Positions 1 through 10,508 of a DNA stretch of 64,000 nucleotides are shown here, in pieces. The notes under the pieces are model-generated. The model worked only from the letters and a program-made list of their open reading frames with translations. It searched no databases and was not told where the DNA came from. The DNA comes from Crossaster papposus (Eukaryota; Echinodermata; Asteroidea; Velatida; Solasteridae): the NCBI GenBank assembly GCA_037893245.1, contig JBAIAA010000412.1, positions 2,604,001 through 2,668,000 on the forward strand, in the 5' to 3' direction. Position 1 is the first letter of the stretch. Every line of letters starts with the position of its first letter. The position numbers were made by a program, and so were the translations under genes.

Positions 1-340
1 GTGGTTAGGTTGCAAGAAATTTTGCTACCGATCTAGTTTTTAAAAGTCTAAGCAGTGCAAAGCAGTTATATTTATATTGTTTACACTGAAGCTATGATGA
101 TGTACAGAACAAGTCCAGCATGTCAATACAGAAAACACTGCGGAAAGAGCTTCGTATCCGGCCACCACATAAATGTTGCACCGCATATATGACGGGACAG
201 AATGTAGCATCCTGTTGCCACCTCTTTGACCGTGTACAAAGTCTATGGAGAATCAAGTTCATAATTTCAGGATGAGTCCGGAAGTGTATGTGGTGGTACA
301 TGATACGGAAACCCTTCCCAGCACTGCACAGGATGCTCAC

Positions 341-1579
341 ATCTCCCTCGTAGATCTGCGTGGCTACGTCCATGCCGGTCTTAGCCGGGACGAAGAGCGG
401 CGTCGGGGGCCTGTCCAGGAACGCGTCTGTCTGGCATTCCACATCGGCTTCCTCAACCCGGTCACTCAGCTCTTCCAGGTACAGCTCTGTCTGGACATCG
501 ATGTGCTTGCGGCCCTCCACAGCCTCCGGTGACCGGGGCCTGAGCTGGTCCTTGGCCCGCCTGGCGGCAATCTTGCGTCGCCCCACTTCCTGCTGCCTCT
601 GTACTTCAATCGGGTCCGGCTGAGCTGTCTGCGGAAAAGAGGAATGGGTACAAAAAATGATTTGATGTTACCTAAATCTCATTTCCTTTAATTTAACCCT
701 AACCCTGCCAGATCCAGCACAGTCCATCTATGGTGACTGCTTGACCTTGCTGGACTCTGCACACAAGTCAATGTGACAAAGTATGCAATCTGTTGCGTCT
801 GGCAGGGTTTCTAGCCAAAATACCCTGGAGGGTTAGGGTTAAGTTGATTCAAACCAAAACTGAATTCTGTCAAATTAACAACCTGATTCTCCTCACAAAC
901 AAATACCTTCACTAAATATAAACATAGATGATTTAGATTAAATAACTACTATGTCTAAAGACGAGATACGTACCGCTGGCAGTGTGTGTTGTGCGTATGT
1001 GTTGCCACGCACAATGCGTCTGTCGTACATGATGTTTCCATAAGGTGCCGAGTCGGATCTAAAAAGAAATGGTTAAAAATAATGAATTATGAATAAGATT
1101 AAAACTGCTGCAAACTGCTTACTGGCTGGAATGACCTGAAATATACACATCAAATAAGTTAAGAGGGCCTAATTTTTTTATCTTAACAAGATCTTATATA
1201 ATAAATAGAAAAATTATAAATAATAGGCTATTTTGACTGCAAATTTTGTTTAAAAAAAAATAGGCTAAACAAAATGTTTTTCTTGCACATAGATAGGTCA
1301 TACTCATAGTGAAGTGTTAATTGTTTTTTAATGAGTTTGTATTATATTAATTAGTTTAGCCCCTAACTTACACTTTTTTTCAAAGGGTTAATCAGCATAT
1401 ATAGATATAACAAGAAAAAAAGACATTAAGATAAATGTTTTAAATTAAGAATTATGATTAAAATTCACTCACGGTTGATCTTCCAAGGGATCTCTGTATT
1501 TCTTGCGCTGTTGTGGAAGTGCACGCGGTTGACTGGCGAAAGTGTACGTGCCACTTTTCTGCGGTAAAACTGTTGCCAT
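341..1579 (-). CDS. RSPH3: Radial spoke head protein 3 homolog, 5' part (three coding exons, runs off left edge)
   Basis: Radial spoke protein 3 is an axonemal scaffold and A-kinase-anchoring component of the radial spoke in motile cilia. Three exons join in frame on the minus strand: 1579-1473, 1058-974 and 628-341 (107, 85 and 288 nt; 160 codons). All junctions are GT/AG. Exon 1 gives MATVLPQKSGTYTFASQPRA. Exon 2 contains YGNIMYDRRIVRGNTYA, a block I recognise from RSPH3. Exon 3 contains the family signature around GRKHIDVQTELYLEELSD and the following ECQTDAFLDRPPTPLF. The donor at 340/339 follows ATQIYEGD. The open frame continuing past that donor does not resemble the family and is read as intron. 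The rest of the Radial_spoke_3 domain lies to the left of the window. The gene is head-to-head with the ferredoxin gene. Confidence 0.93.
695..843. mobile_element. MITE family G copy 1 (telomere-like termini)
   Basis: A 149-bp element in RSPH3 intron 2. It begins TTAACCCTAACCCTGCCAG and ends GGAGGGTTAGGGTTAA. Its body is nearly identical to the copies at 3774 and 55571. The TTAA at each edge fits a TTAA target site. Confidence 0.75.
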
Positions 1580-2217
1580 TTTGTGTCTTGTCACAAGTAG
1601 ACAACTTACATGCAAATTATTTCCTTGATCCTGATTTGTTTTGCCTCACTAATCGGGTAAAATTATTAGACAATTCAACATCAAGCTGACAAATTTGAGA
1701 GTTGTTTATGTTGTTTTCTCGTCTAACACTCGTCGTCTGCAAGATAGACCTTTCACACCAAAATGTATTATTGGCGATCAAAAATATTCATTATTCATCC
1801 GCTGATCAGATCCTTGCTACAATTTCAGAATTTTCGAAAAAATAAAATAAACCAAAACAGGAATAACATGGTCTATAATATCAGTGAACCTTTTCAGAAG
1901 ACAAAGTGTGGATAAAATTAGTAAAATGATAAATGGTTTTGGATATGGATCTATTTGTGTTCTATGTACTGGCGCGAAAGGACACTAGAAGAGTTAAAGC
2001 GCTGTAAATAATGCTGCCATGACAACAAGCCCGTCAGAAACATTTCCTGTCTCAGGGTGACCGATGAGGGCGGTATACACCGCGAGCAGAGAGGTAGGTC
2101 ACAAGGTCGACAAACTTTGCACATGTATTTTCCATGAAACCGACGTGTGCATAGACTGTATTAACTCACTTTATTTCTTTTCAGTAGCAGCAATATTTGG
2201 CCAACAACTACTTTAAG
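1580..2217. promoter_or_regulatory. Shared RSPH3/FDX1 upstream region and FDX1 non-coding first exon
   Basis: This interval separates two divergent start codons. An RFX X-box-like sequence, GCTGCCATGACAAC, lies at 2013-2026 and matches the palindromic consensus GTTGCCATGGCAAC at 12 of 14 positions. RFX factors drive cilia genes, which suits RSPH3. On the plus strand a splice donor at 2094 (GAG|GTAGGT) and an acceptor ending at 2184 (TTTTCAG) define a likely 5'UTR intron for the ferredoxin gene. No TATA box is obvious. Transcription starts cannot be placed from sequence alone. Confidence 0.55.
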
Positions 2218-5200
2218 ATGTCTTCTGCAATCCTCAGTGCATTGTGTAGACCAGTTTCGACAGGTTTCCACAGGCTGTCGTCGATAAATCAACTGCCAAA
2301 GTGTTGGACATTTGAACGATCATGTTCACGCCATCTCATTCACTCGGACAATTCCAAGCCTGGTTCGTCGTTGTCGTCACGGCTGAATGCACACACTCAC
2401 AAAACAATGTCTTCCACAAGTCGGGGGATATCTTCATTCACATTTCCCGTTTGTCATGGGGCGAGACTTTCAGGAGAGAGAAATATACACGAAGGACCTC
2501 GGAAGTATCTCACAACCTGCCGACTTATTTCAGTTAGTGCGGAACATCTTGCAAAAAAGGCAGAGTTGTGAGTGAAAGTTTGTTACCGGTACTTCCAAAG
2601 CTGGAGCCTTACACTAAGTTTTGAAAGTAGCAACACATTAATTTATATGTTGTACCATGGAGGAATTGTACTTGGCTGTAACCTTTATTTTTGTAATAAG
2701 AACTTTTAGTAACAATATGCAAAATCTTGTTTTTATGGGGCCAAAAAAACAAACTTTTGTGCTTCATTCCAAGTCATCATGTGTTCATTCTAATGCGCTC
2801 GTGCCTACGTCTAGCAATGCGTGTTCTTTTTGCTCCGTGTGCATATTCCCTTGAAACTGCTTATTGCAACTACTACAATCATGTTTAACTTAATTTAACT
2901 GTAAAATTAAAACTGGAAAGGCTGTTGCATCCTGACACCACATTTTCTATAATTGTGTCTATCATCATCATACATGTGATGTATATCATTTCCGAGAAAG
3001 TCATTTTTTGCAAAATTTTTTAAAAGGCTTAAAAATCATTTACAATTTTGTTAGAAAATACTTTGGAAATGCACTAAAAATCTAAAAAAGTCATCCAGAA
3101 ATTAATTTGGTCATATACTGAAGAAGCAAAAAAAGTTAATAAAATGCCTTTTTTTTTCCTGCAGAGTAACGGTCCACTTTATCAATAGAGACGGGGAGAA
3201 GATTACAGTCAAAGGAAAAGCCGGCCAGAATATACTGGACACTGTCCTCGATAATGATCTGGACATCGATGGATATGGTAATATTTTATTTTAATTTTAA
3301 GACATTTATTTCCATTCCAACATAAAAACTTCAAACAATCAAAAGCAACAATATAAATCGTTTGGAAATGGTGGGGATAGCCAAAAAAGCCGAAGCTTGT
3401 GGTAGGTATATACCCAGACAGACATAAACTTAGAATGACAAACAATAACAAGTACAGTGAAAGGAGCTTTAGAAATTAGCTAAGCCGGAATCGACTCTAT
3501 ATGTATGTGAACTAATAAGGGTATATATGACTTAAAACAGTTACAAAACGTATACGATAACAGGTGAGGGGTTTAGTCAATGGTAACACAGCGAAAATAC
3601 AATGATCCAACTGCATTTGTTTTATGGGAAGGGGAGGGGATGGGGGGAGGAAATTTTCTTGACCTCGCAAGTCATCAAACTATATCACCAGATCTTCCAG
3701 AACTGTAAAGTTTGAGCAATATAACTCACTTGGAACAAAATGTTCGGGGCCAGTAATATACCGACCTTTAATTAACCCTAACCCTGCCAGATCCAGCACA
3801 GTGCATCTGTGGTGACTGCTTGACCTTGCTGTGCTCTGCACACAAGTCAATGTGAGTTGTGACAAAGTATGCAATCTGATGCGTCTGGCAGGGTTTCTAG
3901 CCAAAATACCCTGGAGGGTTAGGGTTAATTAAGTCTGAAGAGGTATAAAGTGCTTGTCCTAATATTATTAATGTGAACAAAACTTCAAAAACAGGTGCCT
4001 GTGAAGGGACCCTGTCATGCTCCACCTGCCATCTGTTCTTTTCTGAAGATTTCTTCCCGAAATTGCCCAAGCCTTCGGACGAAGAGCTTGATATGCTGGA
4101 CTTGGCGTATGGGCAAACTGACATGTAAGTACGGCTGATGGAGTAAATCCAGTGATGATTCTGAACTAGTTGGCTTTCAAACCTGTGTACAAAGGTCCCA
4201 AAACCTAAAGGCAGATTTGTATTCGAGTCCTTTCACAAGTTTTTTCACAAGTTCAGTCACAAGTTCAGTCACAAGTTCAGTCACAAGTTCAGTCACAAGT
4301 CCAGTCACAAGTCCAGTCACAAGTTCAGTCACAAGTCCAGTCACAAGTCCAGTCACAAGTCCAGTCACAAGTCCAGTCACAAGTCCAGTCACAAGTCCAG
4401 TCACAAGTCCAGTCACAAGTCCAGTCACAAGTCCAGTCACAAGTCCAGTCACAAGTCCAGTCACAAGTCCAGTCACAAGTCCAGTCACAAGTCCAGTCAC
4501 AAGTCCAGTCACAAGTCCAGTCACAAGTCCAGTCACAAGTCCAGTCACAAGTCCAGTCACAAGTCCAGTCACAAGTCCAGTCACAAGTCCAGTCACAAGT
4601 CCAGTCACAAGTCCAGTCACAAGTCCAGTCACAAGTCCAGTCACAAGTCCAGTCACAAGTCCAGTCACAAGTCCAGTCACAAGTCCAGTCACAAGTCCAG
4701 TCACAAGTCCAGTCACAAGTCCAGTCACAAGTCCAGTCACAAGTCCAGTCACAAGTCCAGTCACAAGTCCAGTCACAAGTCCAGTCACAAGTCCAGTCAC
4801 AAGTCCAGTCACAAGTCCAGTCACAAGTCCAGTCACAAGTCCAGTCACAAGTCCAGTCACAAGTCCAGTCACAAGTCCAGTCACAAGTCCAGTCACAAGT
4901 CCAGTCACAAGTCCAGTCACAAGTCCAGTCACAAGTTCTTTCATAAAGCCAGTCACAAGTTCTTTCATAAAGCCAGTCGCAAGTAACTGGTTGAACAATG
5001 ACAAAGGAATGCTTTTGTTACAGGTTCATTTGAATAGCTAGATAGTGACTTGACTTGAGACTGAAGGACTTGTGATGGACTTGCAGGGACTTGCAGGGTA
5101 CTCGAATACAACTCTGCCTAAAGGTTTTAAAAACATGATACAAGAAAACAGACTAGCACATGAAACAAGCAGTCCGACAACCCTTCAGTACTGAATCAGT

Positions 5201-5878
5201 CAACTGGGTCAAAAGAAACATCTAATGCCGGTTCCTCTCTGAACACATCTCTTTATTTATTTATTTCATTCAACACCCAACAGCGCTATAGCGCCAAATT
5301 AAAGGATGGATAAATGAGAGAAGATAATGTGAAGAAGTTACAGTTTTAGAGGTGGGAGGAAAACCCAAAATAAATATTCTGGGGAAAATCACAGAATCGG
5401 GCAGGGACTGAAAAAAACCTATCCGCATATTGGCCCAGGCCGGATTCAAACCCGGGTCATAGCGGTGGAAGGCGAGGAAGGAACCGCTACGCCAACCCGA
5501 CTTCCCTATAGTCTGCTACCCCGACTTCTCTATAGTCTTCCACCCCGACTTCCCTATAGTCTGCCACCAGACTACTGGAGAAAATGAGAGATCAGTCATT
5601 TTTAAACAGTTGGTCGAACACCAGTCTACTGAAATCACATGGCTTCACTTTCAGCCGCAACATATTGAAGAATAAGTCTCCCTTGCAAATTGATTTGTTT
5701 GACTTCTAACTTGGCTGGTGAAATTGGAGGAAGCTTGACCGTTTGACCTCGTGTCTAAAATGTCCTCTTTGATTTTTATGACAGGTCCAGACTCGGCTGT
5801 CAAGTAATCCTGACTAAAGAGATGGATGGGATGACTGTTGTCGTTCCAGAGGGAGTAGCGGATGCTCGAGAAGTCTGA
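2218..5878 (+). CDS. FDX1: Mitochondrial [2Fe-2S] ferredoxin, adrenodoxin type (four coding exons)
   Basis: The protein passes electrons from ferredoxin reductase to mitochondrial cytochromes P450 and Fe-S/lipoylation pathways in the matrix. Exons are 2218-2567, 3165-3277, 3995-4124 and 5785-5878 (687 nt including TGA; 228 aa), all GT/AG with continuous phase. The cluster cysteines are C157, C163, C166 and C203, giving CX5CX2CX36C, the exact spacing of adrenodoxin. Around them is [13 protein letters not shown]. The acidic partner-binding helix [12 protein letters not shown] (183-194) is typical of FDX1 rather than FDX2. The tail ends [11 protein letters not shown]. Residues 1-116 form a Ser/Arg-rich presequence with few acidic residues, about twice the length of the human one; a second in-frame Met lies within it. 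ATG 2218 is the first ATG after the 5'UTR acceptor. Intron 2 carries a family-G MITE. Intron 3 carries a 12-bp minisatellite and a SINE. Confidence 0.95.
3774..3931. mobile_element. MITE family G copy 2
   Basis: Inserted in FDX1 intron 2. It has the same TTAACCCTAACCCTGCCAG start and GGGTTAGGGTTAA end as the copy at 695, and internal sequence about 95% alike by eye. Confidence 0.75.
4240..4940 (+). repeat. 12-bp minisatellite in FDX1 intron 3 (about 57 copies)
   Basis: Almost perfect tandem copies of AAGTCCAGTCAC, with AAGTTCAGTCAC variants confined to the left edge and diverged units at the right edge. Because 12 is a multiple of 3 and the unit lacks stops, long spurious open frames exist on both strands (TSPV repeats on plus, TGLV repeats on minus). 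It sits inside a well-defined intron and is not coding. Confidence 0.95.
5235..5515 (-). mobile_element. tRNA-derived SINE, family S1
   Basis: On the minus strand the element starts with a Pol III A-box-like stretch (TTGGCGTAGCGGTT) and a B box (GGGTTTGAATCC). A body containing TTTTCCTCCCACCTCTAAAA follows, and a TTTA-rich tail ends it. The same body recurs at 30510-30775, and a head fragment is at 39455-39545. It lies in FDX1 intron 3, antisense to the gene. Confidence 0.7.
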
Positions 5879-5978
5879 CGGACATCCTGCTGAATAGTTT
5901 TTGTCTCGTCCTAAACGTCTCGTCAGAAAGATCTGACGCAATCAATATTTTTGTACGTAGTCTGTACATAGTCCATAT

Positions 5979-6437
5979 GTGACCCGCTCCATCGAAATCA
6001 GGAATAAGTCTCAAAATGACTTTTTGAGATATGCACATGCTGAGAAAGGGAATTTCATAAGCTTTCTAATGATACCCATCACAAGTGTGTATCTGTTTAG
6101 GTTAACGAGTTATGGTCTGATGCAGATGACAGGTGTATATTTATTTGCAGAATCCACATTCCGAGAAAAACAGCTTTGAAATAAACAAAATTGACCAAAA
6201 TCATACGGACAGCGCACACAAATCCTCTTCATTTTCATCTTTATTGATCGTTTTTACATACAAGACATTAATGACAATTATCTGTGATAACTACACTTCC
6301 TAAATATACAATGTTCAGAAAATCGACTTGGTCACGATTTTCACCCACGCGTTCACTTCAACGGCCGATTGCGTAAAACGGTCGATTGCGTAAAACGGCC
6401 TCAGCGACTTATTCCTGATTACGTTGGAGCGGGTGAC
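5979..6437. mobile_element. MITE family B
   Basis: A 459-bp element with terminal inverted repeats of about 27 bp. The left end is ACCCGCTCCATCGAAATCAG and the right end is its near reverse complement. An inner repeat GGAATAAGTC pairs with GACTTATTCC. It starts about 100 bp after the FDX1 stop, so it may supply the 3'UTR or poly(A) region (AATAAA near 6180). Confidence 0.65.
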
Positions 6438-6812
6438 TTTGTAGTCCATCTGTATGATTGTCGTGGCAAAGGTTTAGTACCGAGGTCAACGGTCATCGGA
6501 GGTCAAGTTGTAAAATAGGGTAATGGGAAAAAGTAGACGAGACAAGGTTTGAGAACCATTTTTGTTTATACTATGGGAAACTTATTTTCTTGTTAGGGAT
6601 TAGTTTTTTTTTTCTAGAGCAAGGTTTAGTAACTCTTTACATTATCTGTGCACTGCGGGGAGCTTGAATTTCCTTTTGAAATCTTCTAGACATCAGTGCC
6701 GGTATCTCTGACATTGGGTTTTATGAATAAAAACTATAGCAAATTTTAGGAAGTACAAACAAACAGTAAAAGCATTAAGCAAATACAAATGCTTGAATTC
6801 ACATAAATAAAA

Positions 6813-7147
6813 AGGATACACCATTGGTATTTCCTTAAATTATCATGATTGGGTGGATTGGGGGGTTGTATTTTATATTAAATATCGTTTATCTGACCTG
6901 TTTGAAGTTTTACAATCATGAATACCGAGAAAAGCAAGAAAAACGGCGTTCGTTTTCTACTGGCGTCGGGCAGTGGTTCTTATGTTGTTCTTGTGGTTTT
7001 TTTTTAAATTTCTCGGAACAAGTACATGATATCTAGCGCAATCATTTTGCAGGATGCCTACAATCATCATTTACTTCCAAATAAGTAAGATATTTTGTAA
7101 TAATTTGGTATTAAACAATTTTGATATCTGCAAATGGTGTATCCTAC
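6813..7147. mobile_element. MITE family D copy 1
   Basis: The terminal inverted repeat is AGGATACACCATT ... AATGGTGTATCCT. Between the ends are the family blocks GGGTGGATTGGGGGGTTGTA and AAATATCGTTTATCTGACC, and a right block rich in TAAGATATTT. Family D is the most numerous repeat in the window. Confidence 0.7.
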
Positions 7148-7410
7148 TTAGTTTTACTGTCCGGCAGTTTGCTAACTGAAATGGTAGTAAATGCTTTATA
7201 CTTGTGTTATATTGCACAGCCGAATGTTTATTAACAATATATGAGTAATGCAATGGTCATTGTGTTCCCCGAATCTCGGAAATTCCAACCCAATATCTGG
7301 GGTGGGGATCGGGTTGTCATTGGTTACCCAATTTAAAAATGTATAAAATAATGAGTAGATCAATATTTTGTATGTGTAGTTTATCTCAATTTAAGCATTC
7401 ATTAATATTT

Positions 7411-8030
7411 GTGACCTGTCACCACAAAATAAGAGTAAAGTCGCACAATGTGATTCAGAGATATGTCCATCCAAAGTCAAAATATGAAGGGGTGGTCAAT
7501 TTTAAGATTTTGCGTAATTTGGAAAGCCCAAGTCCTCCTCTACATATTCCCATTTTTTGGGTGCGATCAGATGATCAAAAACCTCTTAAATTACGCGATT
7601 TTGCGTAGTTAGTGTTTGGATTAAAGTCCATTAGTGGTCTAATTAGCACAGTAATTAAATTTGCAAATCAGGTCCTCGTAAGTATCCCACGCTTTCGAAA
7701 TTTAATATTTTGCTGCTTATACAATAGTTTGTATGTGTGGGAAATTTCAAAAAGAAAAAATGATTAGAACATAGCCGTTGCTATGCTCAACCGAACCTTG
7801 TCCTGTTTTGTAATCTTTTGCGTGTTTTGTTCAAGATGTTTAAAGTACGTTTTATCACAAACACGTTTTGTGAAACCCATGATTTTCTAGAGCGCTGTAA
7901 AAAGTAGCTATCGCAAAACCCCCAAGTGTTATGTACCATTGGAAAGCTCTCTTTCTCAAGAATTTGAAAATACTTATATCTCAATTTTCAATATTTCCGA
8001 CTTGACTCTCATTTTGTGGTGACAGGTCAT
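7411..8030. mobile_element. MITE family A copy 1
   Basis: Inverted ends of about 33 bp: GTGACCTGTCACCACAAAAT at left and ATTTTGTGGTGACAGGTCAT at right, each followed inward by a GAGAGT/AAAGTCG block. A shorter relative lies at 49558-49979. Confidence 0.7.
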
Positions 8031-8478
8031 ATTTAAGAAATGAACTAACAAATTGGAATCAATCGATTGTCAAATTGTTTAAGCCTATAATCAAACTAAG
8101 TTCAGTAACTTAGATAAAATACAGACTTCTGTTGAAATGTTTAAAAACTGCTACCTCCTCATGTGCAGACTAACTCTTTTTTTAAAGAGAGTGTCCTAAA
8201 AGTTGAATGGTATTCAGTGTATATCTTTGTGCGTGGTTTTTTTTCTTTTCAAAATGTAATTTCTAATGTATTGTAAGAATCACTGATAATAGGTGCTTGG
8301 CCGGAGAAATTAGCAGTAGAATGTACATGTATATTATGTATTCAGAAATCCTTTAAATACTTGGGTTGCCTTTTAAATTAGAATGATTCAATGTACAACT
8401 GGTTTTAGTACAATTCCTGCTTGTGCCATAATAATTGTAATGAATATTTTTTTTACACAGGGTTTGTTGGTTGGTTAT

Positions 8479-8714
8479 TAGTCTTGGCCAAGACCAAGCT
8501 AGCCCGTTCATTTGTTCCGCGGCGCGCCGTCCGTATTATCTGGGATTATTGAGGGCGCCCTTTATTATCGCCATAATTCCTGGATCTCTTCCTCTAACTT
8601 GGAAGAGATCCAGGAATTATGGCGATAATAAAGGGCGCCCTCAATAATCCCAGATAATACGGACGGCGCGCCGCGGAACAAATGAACGGGCTAGCTTGGT
8701 CTTGGCCAAGACTA
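8479..8714. mobile_element. Perfect fold-back element with 9-bp target duplication
   Basis: Two 114-bp arms (8479-8592 and 8601-8714) are exact reverse complements around an 8-nt loop. The arms begin TAGTCTTGGCCAAGACC and contain the GC-rich stretch CCGCGGCGCGCC. Directly outside, GTTGGTTAT occurs on both sides (8470-8478 and 8715-8723), a 9-bp direct repeat consistent with a target-site duplication of the length made by Mutator-like transposases. No coding capacity. Confidence 0.9.
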
Positions 8715-9467
8715 GTTGGTTATGTGTAAAGTGGAAATGTGTCAAAGTTGAAAGTTGCATACAGTGACATCTAAAGGAATTTAGGAACTTATTTTAGTGC
8801 TATATTTAACAACTGTGTTAAATTCCTGTTACATGTAGTAATTTTTGTAAACGAAGTAAAAGGAAGACAAAACCTGTGTGGCTGTTTGCATTTGTGAACC
8901 GCTCTGCAAAAATGAGTCTGATGTCGAAAAATACATTTTTACGTAAAGGGCTGTTTATTGTCTCGGAGGTGATTTTTCTTTCAACAAATAATATTTTTGT
9001 TTTAAGGCATTTTGGTTTCTCTGACACCTATATTTTCAGATCTGATCGATTGAAAAGATTGTTTTGATCCCTAAATTAAATTTAATAGAGTTTTTGTCAT
9101 TCTCTTACCATATAGCATCTCATGAAGCACTACAATTGTAAATCTTCATTTCTTTTCAATTTGTTTTTTGAATATAACTGAGAAAAAGCAAATTTTCCAA
9201 AATTGTAAAAGACCATTGCATTACACTACAGAGTTGTGCCATTATTATATCAAATGAAAGCTTATTTTCTGCTCTTTCTGACCAACTGTACAATTGAAAA
9301 AAAAACAACCCATTTTTAACACATCAGACTCATTTTTACAGAGTGGGTCACATTTTTTCCTCTTCAGCAAATGGGTTGTGCGTGAATGTATATTCATGAG
9401 AAAGAACAATGGCAACTCGGCTACAATAAATAACAGTAAAGAACGGCCGTTCTCGACCAACTCGCCA

Positions 9468-9535
9468 ATAGCTTTTTAGTTGGTAGAGAGGTGAGCTATG
9501 GGTCGAAAGGTCCGAGGTTCGAATCCGTCTATCGT
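9468..9535 (+). other. tRNA-like sequence (degenerate tRNA or SINE head)
   Basis: An A-box-like TTTTTAGTTGGTAGAGAGG and a B box GAGGTTCGAATCC are separated by a tRNA-like distance. Acceptor-stem pairing is poor and no convincing anticodon loop is seen, so a functional tRNA is not claimed. Confidence 0.4.
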
Positions 9536-9539
9536 TAAC

Positions 9540-10410
9540 GTTTATAGTTTTCTTTGCCAAATGTTCTTGTGGATTATTTGAACCATAGAGCAAGGCTTGA
9601 AGGGAAAACCGGGTTATTTAACTAAGTGCCTTAAAAATACAAGAAGAACCGCTATATGAGATAGTTTCTAGAGCCGGTTGTCTTATTTCTCCATGGTTGT
9701 CTCATGGAGGAATAAGATAGAAGGCGTCCCGATTTAATTCTTCGGACAGGTCGCCTGTGTCGCTGATTCCGACAGAGGGCGCCATAACTCTTAGACAGAC
9801 TTCACGGCACAAGGCCGTGGGCAGGGTCACTTGTGTAAAAAGAGGCTACCCGCACCTAGCCTGCAGCAAAAGTGAAAGAGTTTAATGTCGCAAACTGTTT
9901 AAAGACGTAAACATTGAAGACAACATGAAATGAAATAGAATCAGTGAAACCATGGAGGTAGGAAACTGTTTGTCTTGCATTATTTCGATGCATCATATTT
10001 CTCCATGGAAGCATCGTGTCGACGTTGTGCACGCACCAAGCAAAAACGCTATGCCTAAAATTAACTTGTGAACCTGATCCCGTGGATTATAATATCGCAT
10101 TTATATCCAATTTTTGTTTCATTGTTAAAAATTTCACAGAACAGTTGTGCTATTCTTGAACACAACGATTCAAATTTAACAAACAAAAGGTTTTCCCTGA
10201 ACAATCGTATCACAGAAATGAACGGCTCAGATTAAATTAATTATGCAAATTTATTGTACAATTAATTAAGCGGACAATCACCGCAAACTGGTACCATACA
10301 TCTGGTAGCAATTTCATTGATAAAAGTTTTGCCAGGTACCATCCAAATGAAGTCAGAGAGGGGGTCGGGTAATTGCATTGAAGGGTATCGTATATTGCTA
10401 CTTTGTTGAT
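9540..10410. other. Intergenic, no gene seen
   Basis: Between the tRNA-like sequence and the ERM promoter I see no coding signal. A small inverted repeat near 9688-9716 (TTATTTCTCCATG with CATGGAGGAATAA) is the only structure noted. Confidence 0.5.
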
Positions 10411-10508
10411 TGACGGGTGACGTCACCGTTACGCCCGAGCTTCGCGGACGGCCATTTTTGAATCTGACACGGTGGTTTGTGAGGAGTTGTGGTAGAAAAA
10501 CGTGACCG
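10411..10508 (+). promoter_or_regulatory. Putative ERM gene promoter and non-coding exon 1
   Basis: A perfect CRE, TGACGTCA, lies at 10418-10425. A YY1-like GGCCATTTTTG lies at 10451-10461. A clean splice donor CCG|GTAAGT follows at 10508/10509, and a matching acceptor (TGCAG at 12554) precedes the coding start. I infer a 5'UTR exon starting near 10447. Experimental start-site data would be needed to fix the 5' end. Confidence 0.5.

Noticed and set aside
92..340. Extension of the RSPH3 exon 3 frame
   Set aside because: The sequence after ATQIYEGD no longer resembles the family, and a GTGAGC donor lies exactly there.
4177..5041. Two 275-codon open frames on opposite strands (repeat proteins)
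   Set aside because: Both are translations of a stop-free 12-bp minisatellite lying wholly inside FDX1 intron 3.
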